55,523 nt of DNA from contig KQ965853.1 of assembly GCA_001574975.1 (NCBI GenBank), forward strand, positions 77,641 to 133,163. Direction: 5' to 3'. The notes under the pieces are model-generated. The model ran no database searches and was not told where the DNA came from. It saw nothing but the letters and a program-made list of their open reading frames with translations. The DNA is from Gonapodya prolifera JEL478 (lineage: Eukaryota > Monoblepharomycota > Monoblepharidomycetes > Monoblepharidales > Gonapodyaceae). This document shows positions 9,669-19,292 of this stretch, one piece after another. Both the position numbers and the translations under genes were made by a program. Position 1 is the first letter of the stretch; each line of letters starts with the position of its first letter.

Positions 9669-12545
9669 TCACTCCTCACTCCTCACCGAACTACTGCGGG
9701 CGCGCTTCCCCGACCCACCCCTTGCCCGCCCACCACTTTTCCGCTTCCTCTTCACCGACGATCCACCACCGCCACCCCACTCGCCGTCGTCTCCTTCTTC
9801 CATCTCCTGTTCCTCCGCATCCGACAAGTCCCATGCCGGCCGTCGTCCGCTCCTCACTCCGCGGCGCACCTCGGGTGAAACCAAAGTGACACCGTTTTGG
9901 CCACCCACATCCGCGGTAGTTGGATCGAGCTCATTTGAAACCGCACCGCCTTCCGCCACCGGAGACCCCCTTTGCGCCGCTGTGGCCATGTACCACTCCT
10001 CCCCAGCGCGTCGCCCCACCTCGTCCACGTCCCCGACCTCGACACCCCACTGTGCACATTCCTTCAGTAACGACTCCTCCATCTCCCTCAGCCCACGGAC
10101 TTCGTCCTCCAAACGTCTCACATACGACACCGTCTGCCGCAGTACGGTGGCCTTACTCGACCCGGCCACGCCTGCGGTTCCTTTGGGCCTGTCCCGACTA
10201 GGAGCTCGCAGACCTGGAACGCGAGCGCACAAGTCGGCAAAGCACGTGGCTAGGGCATGCCGCCGCTTCTTCTCAGACATGATATGGTTGGCGCGTTTCT
10301 GTGCGTCGGTCAGCAACGGCCGTGGTGCCGCCGAGCGGATACGCATCTCACGGGGTGCCGCTACGCGGGGAACGCCCACCGTTCTTGGTCCCGGTGGGCC
10401 GGGGGATACTGATGCACCCCCGGACGCGGAGGTGCCTTGCTCCTGATCCTCCTCCTTCTCCGACTCGCTGCTGTCTTCACTCTCATTTTCATCCTTCTGA
10501 AACCTTCGCCGAGCTTTGTGCACAGACACAAAAGGCGAGGAAGATTGGACAGGTACACTCGACTGGGACGATGTGCGGAGCAGCAACGGGTTACGAGACA
10601 TGGCACCCCTCGCGCGCGAGGGGGGGGGTGAGCCCGCGGGGTTGCTGTACAGGGGGGGCTGTGTGCGCCCCGCGGGTCGTATGTCGATGTCCCTCTCCCT
10701 CTCTCTTCCAAGACCACCACCTAGTCGGATCCCAAACGCCCCACCACCACCTCCGTTGCCATCAATCTCCTGCTTAATAGCAACCCCGTCTGTGTCCCGC
10801 CACGCAGGATGTGTTGGTGGGGGATGCGCTGCACTCCTTTCGCGGTCCCTGTCTGCAACCTGGCGGGCGACCCACGCCAGCCCAACGGCGTTCCCAGGTC
10901 CTTTACCGCCGCCCCAGGCGTCCGCTGCAGGTTTGATCGTGCGGTAAGCGTCGCGGTCCCGTTCTCGTTCCCACTCTCGTTCGCGGTCCTGTTCCCGCCT
11001 CCGTTCTCTTTCCCGTTCATGCTCCCGCACATGCTCAACCAATGCCGCCGCAATCGCAGCAGACGTGGGCCCCGCCCCTAAACTGTCCGTTGAACCGGGG
11101 CACATCCCATGTGTCGGGGCCGCGACATGCGGTTGTGCTTGTCCCTGATGTGTCTGTACATGTTGTCCATGCTGCCCGTGATTCCCAATCCCCACGGCCC
11201 CGGACCCATTCCCCACGGCCGCCACCACGGCGTTCAACGCTTGGGCGAGGGGCCACTGCGAGGATGCACCAAAAGGGGGTGACGGGGGCGGTGGGGGTAG
11301 AATGGGCGCCGGGTCAGGGACGTAGGTGTACGAGGAAAGCCGGGATATAGACAGCGGTAAGGCTGTTTGGGAGAGTTGCGGCGCCGAGGGGGGACCTGCG
11401 ACGGGATTGCGAGCTGGGGAGGGAGCAGGCCCGGCAGGGTCCGAGAAGTCCCCGCGCACCGTCTGTGGCTGGGCAGGAACGGTGCGGGTCCCGAAAGTCA
11501 CACTGTTTTCGTCTCCCATGTCCCCGAACGCTCCCGCGCCGCCGTCGACGGCGGCCAGCCACCCGTCGAGCAGTTCGCGGTCTTCGGGGAGGAAGATGGA
11601 GGCGTCGGGTGTGTCGAGGGGGAGGTCGAAGGAGGACTGTTGGATGGGACAAGGGGTGGTGAGTGATGCACAGGCAGACGACATTATTGGGAGATGGAAA
11701 ATCGGGCAATTTCTGTTTTCCGGTCGAAATGGGCATCCTCTGTGCAATTCATTTGCCTCCCGTGGAACTCTTCGACTTTGCGACGCGGTGTCTCTCTGTC
11801 TTTTCCAAGAAGGCACTTGGTTCCTCTCCGCATAGTCGCAACCTTTATCTTGATACCGTTCCGTCTCGTAAAACAGCAGCTGTTGCACCTCGCTCGGATG
11901 CTTCGCATGCCGCTGTAGCGCATTCTGCACACCGTTTAGTTTCCACGAACAATGATGTGCGATGTGCCAAGTGCACTTTGCAGCGAGAACACCGCGTAAC
12001 ATCTCACTGTTGCAACCACTCACCATCGCAGACCATCCCAGATGTCCTAGTCCTCCACTCCCCATAAGCTGAGTCAAACCCTGGTTCTGATGCTGGAGCA
12101 CGGGCAGCGGGTCGAGTTGTGGAAACCCGTTCAGAGAGCCGAGGGGGGCAGACATGGACAGATCGAGGTCGAAGTCGGAGTCGAGGGGGAGGCGAGGGAA
12201 CGGGGCCCACCAGGCGTCTCGGCCTGCCGGGAGAGTGAGCTGCGAGAGTTGGGGGAGTTCGGGGAGTTGAGGTTGTTGGGGTGGTTGAGGAGATCGGGAG
12301 GGATGTTGTGGTTGGGGTTGTTGTGGGGGTAGTGAGGGAAGAGAAGGTAGCGGCGGTTGTTGCTGATGGGGTGCATTTTGCTGTGAGTGGCTCAGCGCAG
12401 GCTGGTGTTGCTGCCAGTTGAGAAACGAGAGTTGTGAAGGTGTGGAGAATGGTGCGTGGCTAGCCATAAGGGAGCTGTGTAGGATTGGCAGCGCGTAGTC
12501 CTGGTGTGCCAGAGGCAGCTGTGGAGTGTATGCTGTTGCGGGCAT
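9669..12545 (-). CDS. bHLH transcription factor
   Basis: Sequence-specific DNA-binding regulator. The start at 12545 is the first Met of a Gln/Pro/Leu-rich N-terminus (MPATAYTPQ). Exons 12545-12024 and 11636-9669 join in phase to give 829 aa. The bHLH lies at about residues 612-690: basic region RANHIMSEKKRRHAL with His, Glu and Arg at the positions that contact E-boxes (CACGTG type), helix 1 FADLCARVPGL, a loop with a basic DRPKGT insert, and helix 2 KATVLRQTVSYVRRLEDEV continuing into a short leucine-zipper-like helix. Around residues 400-430 is a mixed-charge Arg/Glu/Asp run. The C-terminus is acidic, then very basic, a likely nuclear localisation signal. The rest is low complexity (Pro, Gly, Ala). 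The 387-nt intron has no in-frame stop and could hide a small exon. Confidence 0.82.
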   Translation of the reverse strand: MPATAYTPQLPLAHQDYALPILHSSLMASHAPFSTPSQLSFLNWQQHQPALSHSQQNAPHQQQPPLPSLPSLPPQQPQPQHPSRSPQPPQQPQLPELPQLSQLTLPAGRDAWWAPFPRLPLDSDFDLDLSMSAPLGSLNGFPQLDPLPVLQHQNQGLTQLMGSGGLGHLGWSAMVSGCNSEMLRGVLAAKCTWHIAHHCSWKLNGVQNALQRHAKHPSEVQQLLFYETERYQDKGCDYAERNQVPSWKRQRDTASQSRRVPREANELHRGCPFRPENRNCPIFHLPIMSSACASLTTPCPIQQSSFDLPLDTPDASIFLPEDRELLDGWLAAVDGGAGAFGDMGDENSVTFGTRTVPAQPQTVRGDFSDPAGPAPSPARNPVAGPPSAPQLSQTALPLSISRLSSYTYVPDPAPILPPPPPSPPFGASSQWPLAQALNAVVAAVGNGSGAVGIGNHGQHGQHVQTHQGQAQPHVAAPTHGMCPGSTDSLGAGPTSAAIAAALVEHVREHERERERRREQDREREWERERDRDAYRTIKPAADAWGGGKGPGNAVGLAWVARQVADRDRERSAAHPPPTHPAWRDTDGVAIKQEIDGNGGGGGAFGIRLGGGLGRERERDIDIRPAGRTQPPLYSNPAGSPPPSRARGAMSRNPLLLRTSSQSSVPVQSSSPFVSVHKARRRFQKDENESEDSSESEKEEDQEQGTSASGGASVSPGPPGPRTVGVPRVAAPREMRIRSAAPRPLLTDAQKRANHIMSEKKRRHALATCFADLCARVPGLRAPSRDRPKGTAGVAGSSKATVLRQTVSYVRRLEDEVRGLREMEESLLKECAQWGVEVGDVDEVGRRAGEEWYMATAAQRGSPVAEGGAVSNELDPTTADVGGQNGVTLVSPEVRRGVRSGRRPAWDLSDAEEQEMEEGDDGEWGGGGGSSVKRKRKSGGRARGGSGKRARSSSVRSEE

Positions 12546-14039
12546 TGCTGACGCAGTGTGTTGTCGTTGGGCGGTGGGGTAGAATAGGGTAAGTACGGTA
12601 ACACAGTTTTTGGGCATTCGTACCTCTTCTCTGTCGTACGTTTTCACTCTCCCACTTGTTCTCTTGATCAAAAGCACTCTTGTTCTCTCTTTCCGCACTC
12701 TGATGGCTCCATTCCTACCACCAACCACAACCAGATTCCCAATAACACATCCTGCACATCCCTCACCATCGCACGCCCACATTACCCTCGCTCTCCCTCT
12801 CGCATCTCACGTTCACCCCCCGGCACGGCCTCCTGCACTCCACATTCCCCATCCCTCGCCCGCCTCTCAATGGGGGACACTCTCCCACACAGACTCCATC
12901 CCCCATCCACGCCCATCCCCCGTTTTCGCGCTCACCTGCGCCTGTCTCTGCAGCCGTTGCACTCTCGCTTTTGTCTCGCGTGTCTTTCGTCGCCCAAATC
13001 GGCTCGTTGAAATCCCTGGTGCGTTGCTGTGGTTGCCCCGGATCGGCATGTGCATCGGGGTCACACCAGGCTCCCTCAAAATTTTCACGTGCGATCACGT
13101 GGTTCAATCCCTTTGTGTACGCCTATATTTAGCGACGTGGCGGAGTCTATCTTTCAAAAGATATCCTATTTCATGTATGCATACTGTTCGGGGTGGCCCT
13201 CGTTGGGCTTTTTTTTGGTTCCCCTACGTTGTCCGCATGGCGCCACGTCTCTCCGTCCATTTTGTTTCACCCCGTCACTTTATTTCTGCTACTCTGCTCT
13301 GCTCAATGCTACCTCCGATCTTTTTCATCTGCGTCATTCCCAAATCAGAACAACATAACGTGCCTCCGCCCATTATCTCGTGTCCTGCCGGCTTCCATCC
13401 CCCAGCCCATTCTGCTCTGTGCTGTTCAATAAGATCTCTTTCGCACTCATAGAACATCTTTCATGCACTCTTCTTCTTCCACGACGTTGATGAACTCAGC
13501 CGAAATCGCACATGCACGCGTCACTGACGAAATCTTGCATTTGCAAATACCGTCTCGTTTCCGCCTGCTGAGACATGATGTTTGAGGCATATGTGCGGTG
13601 ACGATTGCTGCTCTGGCCACAGAACCAAGTCGAAGTGTGACCGTCACAGTCCCACCTTTTCCAACATTTTTCGGAAGCCGGATCGATTTTTTGGGGGAAG
13701 TTTTCGCGATTGTGGAACCCAATTCAGAGCATTCTCGCACGCATAACGAATAGAATTATATTTTAATTGAATTTATCACTCGAGGTTCTCCTCAAACACT
13801 CGTGGTTGTTGCCTTTGAAGTGCCTGACCGAGTGATATATTACGTATATATTGTAGATGTGTATCCAGGTTGCAATCGGCAACTGCTTGCGCAACGTGAG
13901 TGACACTCGTTCAGCTTCCTGCGAGCGTCAGTGAAGGCCGCGCGATCGATCACTACCCAGTGCGTCAGTATTGAGCGACGTTATCGGGGGAAGCTAACCC
14001 CGCTCTCGATGGAAATGGACCAGACCTCCAGCCTGCGCA
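12546..14039. other. Intergenic, 1.5 kb, divergent promoters
   Basis: Between the divergently transcribed bHLH gene and the cyanovirin-like gene, so it should hold both promoters. 12600-13000 is C-rich with low complexity. The minus-strand frame at 13447-13740 (97 aa, Lys/Arg and Cys rich) is not convincing. AT-rich stretch 13740-13790. Confidence 0.45.
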
Positions 14040-14501
14040 ATGTCAGGCAACCCGGGAAACTACTGTCTTACCTGCGAAAACATCGTTGTGGAACACTTCG
14101 GGGGTAAAACCATCATTTCGGCCGAATGTTGGGATGGGAACGGCAGCAAGCAGCCACAACAACTGGTCATCAATGGCATCCTCAGCACAGAAGAGACGAA
14201 CCGGTTTGTCCTCAACGACCACGGGCGCTTGAGGTTCCAGTCTTATCTCGGGCAGGACGTCCACCAGCACATCGCGGAACGGGACAGAATCCTGGCCGAA
14301 AGGGCTGAAGAACAACGACGACAGCGTGAAGCGGCAGCCGCAGCGAAAGCTGTACCCCTGGCAGCTCCTGCTCACGGCCCCCAAACCAATGCCACAGAGA
14401 CTGCCCCGACTACCCAGAACTCGAACTCCACCTCAACAAAATATGCGGAAATAGCAGCAGATGTCATTGCGGCGGTAGTGAAACGCCTCGTCACTGGGTA
14501 A
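14040..14501 (+). CDS. Small protein with a cyanovirin-N-like (CVNH) half domain
   Basis: Single-exon 153-aa protein with an ATG after cgca. Residues 7-65 resemble one CVNH repeat: NYCLTCENIVVE, a hydrophobic strand ending TIISAECWDGNG with the second Cys, then VINGILST and a closing DHGRLRFQ that corresponds to the family's GxLxW/F strand. CVNH proteins bind high-mannose glycans, and fungal ones are often cytosolic or secreted without a classical signal. Here no signal peptide is seen. Residues 72-105 are a charged, Glu/Arg/Ala-rich helix, followed by a Thr/Asn-rich linker and a C-terminal amphipathic helix. Only about half of a canonical double-repeat CVNH is present, so glycan binding is inferred, not shown. 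Confidence 0.5.
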   Translation: MSGNPGNYCLTCENIVVEHFGGKTIISAECWDGNGSKQPQQLVINGILSTEETNRFVLNDHGRLRFQSYLGQDVHQHIAERDRILAERAEEQRRQREAAAAAKAVPLAAPAHGPQTNATETAPTTQNSNSTSTKYAEIAADVIAAVVKRLVTG

Positions 14502-15302
14502 TCATCAGCTTTGCTGTGTAGTTCTCCTTGGATGAACCAAGGGGTCATGAAATATAACTTGACATTAATTGGAATCGTGTTTGGCTCGCCTGGTCAGCAC
14601 ACTTTGAAGTGGAGTACAATATTAATAATTGAATTGTACTGTTCTAAAAAGGGAAGCCTCTCAGAGTTTGAGTATGGAACTGCTCTATGATCGGCACAGC
14701 GGGTGGTCTCACGATACGAGGTCTGCTGTCCCCTGTTAGGTGGTGAATAACAAGACGCGGAAAACAGCCAGGATGTGGGTTTCAACTGCAAACTAGATAG
14801 CGTGATGAGATCATCTGGGAAGAGGCCTTGGAAACTCCTTTCCGATTGTGTGAATCGCGCCAACACTCGGGATTCACCGCAATCATCGAACAGTTCTCAG
14901 TTGCCATCACATTGCCCTCTTCGTGGGCTAGCTTTTTGCGAAGGTTAAACTTCTTTGTTTGCATTTTGTCGCGTGTGATGACGAAGGAACAAACTGCTGA
15001 CTGCGGCAAAGTGTTGGTGACATTATTCACACGACAAGATATTCGCCTTTTTGCGCCGACAAAATAGAAACCCGACCGCACTCGACGCTTCGAGCCCCTT
15101 TGATTCCACTCTGCACAACGCTCCTGCCAAAAAGCCAACACACCTGACTCCCTTGTCTGGACGCTCGCGCACTTCCCTTTACAGGTGTGACTTAGTCATC
15201 AACCTAATCAGTTGGAGCAAAGAGCAACCAGTGCTCTTCTGAAACCCTTTTCTTTTCCAACGACAGTCGGTCAAAAGATACGTAACGCTACGATTGAGCG
15301 AA
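14502..15302. other. Intergenic
   Basis: Between two plus-strand genes: 3' flank of the CVNH-like gene and promoter of the F-box-like gene. Only short unsupported frames. Confidence 0.4.
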
Positions 15303-16616
15303 ATGACAGATCTCCGGACGATGAACTCGGATATCATGCCAAGAACTGTTCTCTTGGGAACCCCCAAAAATTGTGCCCTCTTTGACGAGAAGCTTGTCAA
15401 GCGAATCTTGTTCCACGTGTCACTTGATGAGTGGACTACATGCACACTGGTCTGGTGAGTCACTCTGCCTGACTGTTGTTTTCAGGTGTCATCACACAGC
15501 TTTTCGCAGCCGGAAATGGTACACCATCACCTTCAATGCTTTATGGGAGCAGTTGGTGATAAACTTGGATAACGAAGATAACACTCGTTGCTTGACGGCA
15601 TTCGCAAACTACCCCGCTGACAACCGGGCCCGCGTGCGACCACATGCCGTTTTCATCGGATGCGAACAAGAGACAACACTGGCGCCGGACATCTTCGTTC
15701 CTCTTGTAAACACATTAAAGTTTGCATCTCGCACGGCTCAAGAGTGGATTATTTGCGCTGAACAATCAACGGAAGAGTCCTTCTGGTCTTGCGAAATGGT
15801 TTTTTCTTGTCTGGTACCACCACCACCCGCCCTGAAGATGCTCTACATCACAATCACTGGTAGATCGCGTGTCTTAGACTGGATCAACTGCATTCTTGCA
15901 CGGAGCGAGTGCCTCGAGGTTTTTGAGGTTCTTTTGCAGGATATATCAAACAAGAAGACAAGTTGATCTTTCCGAAGGGCGTCACGACACTGAGGGCCTT
16001 CAGCTGTTCAAACATCGAAGTAGGCAACGTTCAGCTGGTTTTGTGCCAGGAGAAGGTGGAGCGCATCCACTTGCAGAACTCTGGCGGTGACTTTTTGTGG
16101 CTTGCAGGAAAACAGTGGCTCCCGCCTCATCTCACCGTACTTATACTCTTGAGTAACTCGACCCCCTGGAACACCGTGAAGAGTATTTTGAGCAGGATGG
16201 GAGCATTCTTGACAAAGTTCGCCATCAGTCGCCCTGACCGGGATCTGGTCATGTCAATGGTTGCGGACATTGTTTGTCTCTGCCCAAAAGTTACCACACT
16301 GGCACTGGGTGGATTTCAGCGGAGCCCAATCACGCTCAGTCTGCTCATCTATTTGCTTTGCTCCCTACCTGACCTTGATATCTTGGACCTGACGCAGGCA
16401 CCCGACTGCCTTTCACATGACCAACTTGCGAACGAGATTTTGACTGAAGTGACCCGCAAGCGGTCACGCCGGCTCAGCCTCCACTTTAGATGGGCTGAGG
16501 GGGCGCCTAGGTTGCTGCTGTGTGGATCTCAACCGAGGAGAGACGATGAAGCTCCTGTGATGCACTGGCTCGTTGTGCACAAATTGAAGGAGATCGTTCA
16601 ATTTTATATGTGTTAA
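15303..16616 (+). CDS. F-box-like protein
   Basis: Three exons, 15303-15454, 15486-15859 and 15940-16616, join in phase to 1203 nt (400 aa). Residues about 20-55 form an F-box-like pattern: CALFDEKLVKRILFHVSLDEW, TCTLVW, CHHTAFRSRKW, with the Trp/Leu/Ile spacing used to bind Skp1. The rest is a run of leucine-rich strands and helices (for example LKMLYITITG, VTTLRAFSCSNIEV, LTVLILLS, TTLALGGF, LDILDLTQ), typical of the large F-box/LRR-like families of Agaricomycetes that recruit substrates to SCF ubiquitin ligases. The first intron is only 31 nt (15455-15485) with canonical GTGAGT and TTTTCAG ends. The target is unknown. An alternative is an intronless start further in, but the spliced frame fits better. 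Confidence 0.65.
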
Positions 16617-16829
16617 AAGTAGTCTTTGATCCTTTCTTCAACTCAAACAGGCTTCATGAATTCCAATGATAAACAACAAAAGTAGTAATATTGACTGGTC
16701 AGCTCCCCCTTCAATCCCTTTGCAACTCCGGGAACCTTTCGGACCTCCCCGATCGAGCACTCTTCTGGCAACCAAGGAAGAAATCTACCGCGCTTGCGTC
16801 GTCCCCAAAGCGCATCGCCATCACCAGCC

Positions 16830-18760
16830 ATGTCCGCTGGTGTCACGTCGCGATTCCAAGCACTTGCCGTTCCCGAGGACCCCGACGAGCTTTGACGTAC
16901 TCTGACAGAGCGGTACGGGTCCACGCTTGGCTTCACCGAGTTGCGGCGCGAGCAGAAGGATGCGATTTGGGCTGTTGTTCGACACGGACAGGATTTGGCG
17001 TGTTGGTTGCCGCCGGGGTCAGGGAAAACGCTTATGTGGTGATTGCTCTCGTCCGCGGTGGAACAACTCTCGTACTCAAACCTGCGCAGTGGCTTATGCG
17101 GGGACAGGTACGAGTCATAAGATATACTTCGTGGTCTGGTTCTGACAATCGTGAAGGCCGAAGAAGCGAATCGCGTGGGTATTGCCGCGGTGTCTCTGGA
17201 CAAGGACTAAGAAGGTGGAGCAGGATTGGTGGCAAAGGCGACGCGTGGACATTATCGTATTGGTGTGTGTGGATGCTTGTTTCGAGATAATGCCTTCATC
17301 GAAAACATCCGAGCCTTTGCGATCAAAAGTTTACCTGTCTCCTGAAACGGCGCTGACGTCTTATAAGAGCGCCTGTTTAAAGTCAGGGGGCATGGGCTTC
17401 GTCACATCAGCATTCATCCACGAAGCCTACTGATGGGTGTGCATTTGCTTCGACCGCCACGTGAAATCTACTACAGGTTGATCTTTTCATAGGCACGAGG
17501 AATTCATCAAGGATTATGGCCGTCTCTCGGAGTTGAAACGGTGGCTCTCAGGCTCTGTTCGGTGGGGTGCCTTTTCAGGCACGGCACCGCTCCACGTCCG
17601 ATCAGAAGTTGCGAGCATACTCTCTTGGGACATGGCAAGGGTTGCGGTCGTCGAATCCGCTCCCAACGAGGCAAATGTAACGATCAATGTTCACAACGGC
17701 ACCGAAGCAACAACGGGAGGGGGCACCATTTTTGATGAGGTGTTGAAAGCCCACACATCTTCCCTTTGTGAAGCCGTGCAAAAGAATACAGGACACGCAT
17801 CGATTGCAGTTGTGCAGACATATGAACAGTGTGGGCAAGTATACAAGGCGTTGGTACGACTTGTCCCTGATGAACTTCGCGGTCTTGTCCGTATGTATCA
17901 CGGTGCCATGAGTAAATTCAAAACGGTTGAGGTGGACGCACAGTGGAAGGATGAAACCAAGCCGGCAGTCTTCGTAATTCTTGAGCAGTTGGGGGATGCT
18001 GAGCTAAACTTTGATTGGGGTTGCAATTATTTCCTCACCATTTCTTCTTGGTAGGGCTATAACCGATCGAATGTGACAAGAGTCTCAATACTCTATCCGT
18101 CGCCCTCCATATGGATTATGGTGGAGGAACTTGGGAGGAGCTTGGGAAATGCGCGCGAGATCCATCTCTCACTGGTGTGATCGACATTCTCTGGTGTCCT
18201 GTCGACTTTAGCCGAAATGCGCAACTCAGAAAGTGCAACTAGTGTGGGATTTCTGCACAAGTCAGGTTGCAAAAGACAGTCAATATCAAGATATCTCTGT
18301 TTCGACATGGATTTTGCACCTCTTCCTGGGCTGGATTGTTGCAGTTGGTGTGCTTCTTTACTACAAGAAGGAAATGATCCAAGTAGTGGTCAGTCGACAA
18401 TGATACAGGAGCAGGGATCCTCCCCCTCGATTCCTGAAGTGCATCTGCCTGATCCACGGGTTCAAGAACTCATTTTGAGCCAGGTTTAAACGAAACTTGC
18501 AGAGCTGCGACAGGAACTCATCGACCAGATGGAGCCATTTGAGTTCATTGGGATGGGCCCTTATGGGGTGGTCCCGATATCTATGGTTCAGGCTGTGTTC
18601 CGTCATTCTTTGCGATGCAAATGTAGACGCTGAACCTCTGGCACGGCAAATCGGGCATGACTGGGTCGAAGCAAAAGACAGGATTGTTCAAGTTGTTATG
18701 AGTGTGTTGACCCCGGAGGACCAGAGGACTATTCGTCCGACGATAGCGCAAATGAATTAG
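16830..18760 (+). pseudogene. Decayed RecQ-family DNA helicase
   Basis: Fragments in several frames follow the order of a RecQ-like helicase. 16830: MSAGVTSRFQALAVPEDPDE, then an in-frame TGA at 16893, then RYGSTLGFTELRREQKDAIW and the Walker A loop LPPGSGKT. 17320: VYLSPETALT (RecQ motif near the DEAH box). 17400: the Walker B position reads HEAY instead of DEAH and is followed by a stop. 17480-18050: KDYGRLSELKRWL, then AFSGTAP (motif III-like) and a RecA2-like stretch. 18300-18480: the Cys-containing zinc-binding region. 18500-18760: a C-terminal helical tail (LRQELIDQMEPFEFIG). Stops, frame changes and lost catalytic acid residues argue that it no longer makes an active enzyme. Multi-copy helicases like this are common in these fungi. 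Confidence 0.7.
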
Positions 18761-19292
18761 AAATCGAAGAATGAGTGTAGTGACGCCCAGCCCAAATGAA
18801 AAAATGGTCATTTTGCAAATTGTTTCCTCTGTCGTGGTATCAACCCTACCAAAATTCGAAAGTGCGTCCGGGAAGGTTACAACGTGAATGCACGCGAGTC
18901 TCCGGATGATAAAGTACTTACTGGGTTGCTACTCAATTGGTGCGCGGCAAGTCCGTGCCATTGCCGCTTTGCAGCAAAGTGCGGAGGCGAGCACGACAGC
19001 TCACGTTGAGCGAGATCTTGGACTATGAGTGAAGAAGTGGAGATGCCGTATATCTTTGTATTCACTTTAACAATCGCTAGAGCATGATTAAAACAACACC
19101 AACTTCCTGTATGTAGTCAGTAGCGTGGGGCTCATCGTTCATTTCTTCGTGCAATGCGTGTGATTCGATGGTCCCCAATCTCATTCTATAACACACATCT
19201 TAACTCCACATCCACACCCACCACACCCCTCATTCTATTGTCACTCTTTCCCCGATGTGATGTGATGCCTACCACACGGCGTTACCGCATCC
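18761..19292. other. Intergenic
   Basis: Between the helicase relic and the 3' end of the opposite-strand pyridoxal kinase gene. No supported feature. Confidence 0.4.

Noticed and set aside
9436-10446. Long plus-strand open frame opposite the bHLH gene (336 codons)
   Set aside because: It is the antisense shadow of a GC-rich exon; composition is Pro/Ser/His repeats and the bHLH motif is on the other strand.
13447-13740. 97-aa minus-strand frame
   Set aside because: No homology-like motifs and lies in a divergent promoter region.
15890-15990. Apparent frameshift in the F-box-like gene
   Set aside because: Resolved by an 80-nt GT-AG intron (15860-15939) that restores the frame; the gene looks intact.
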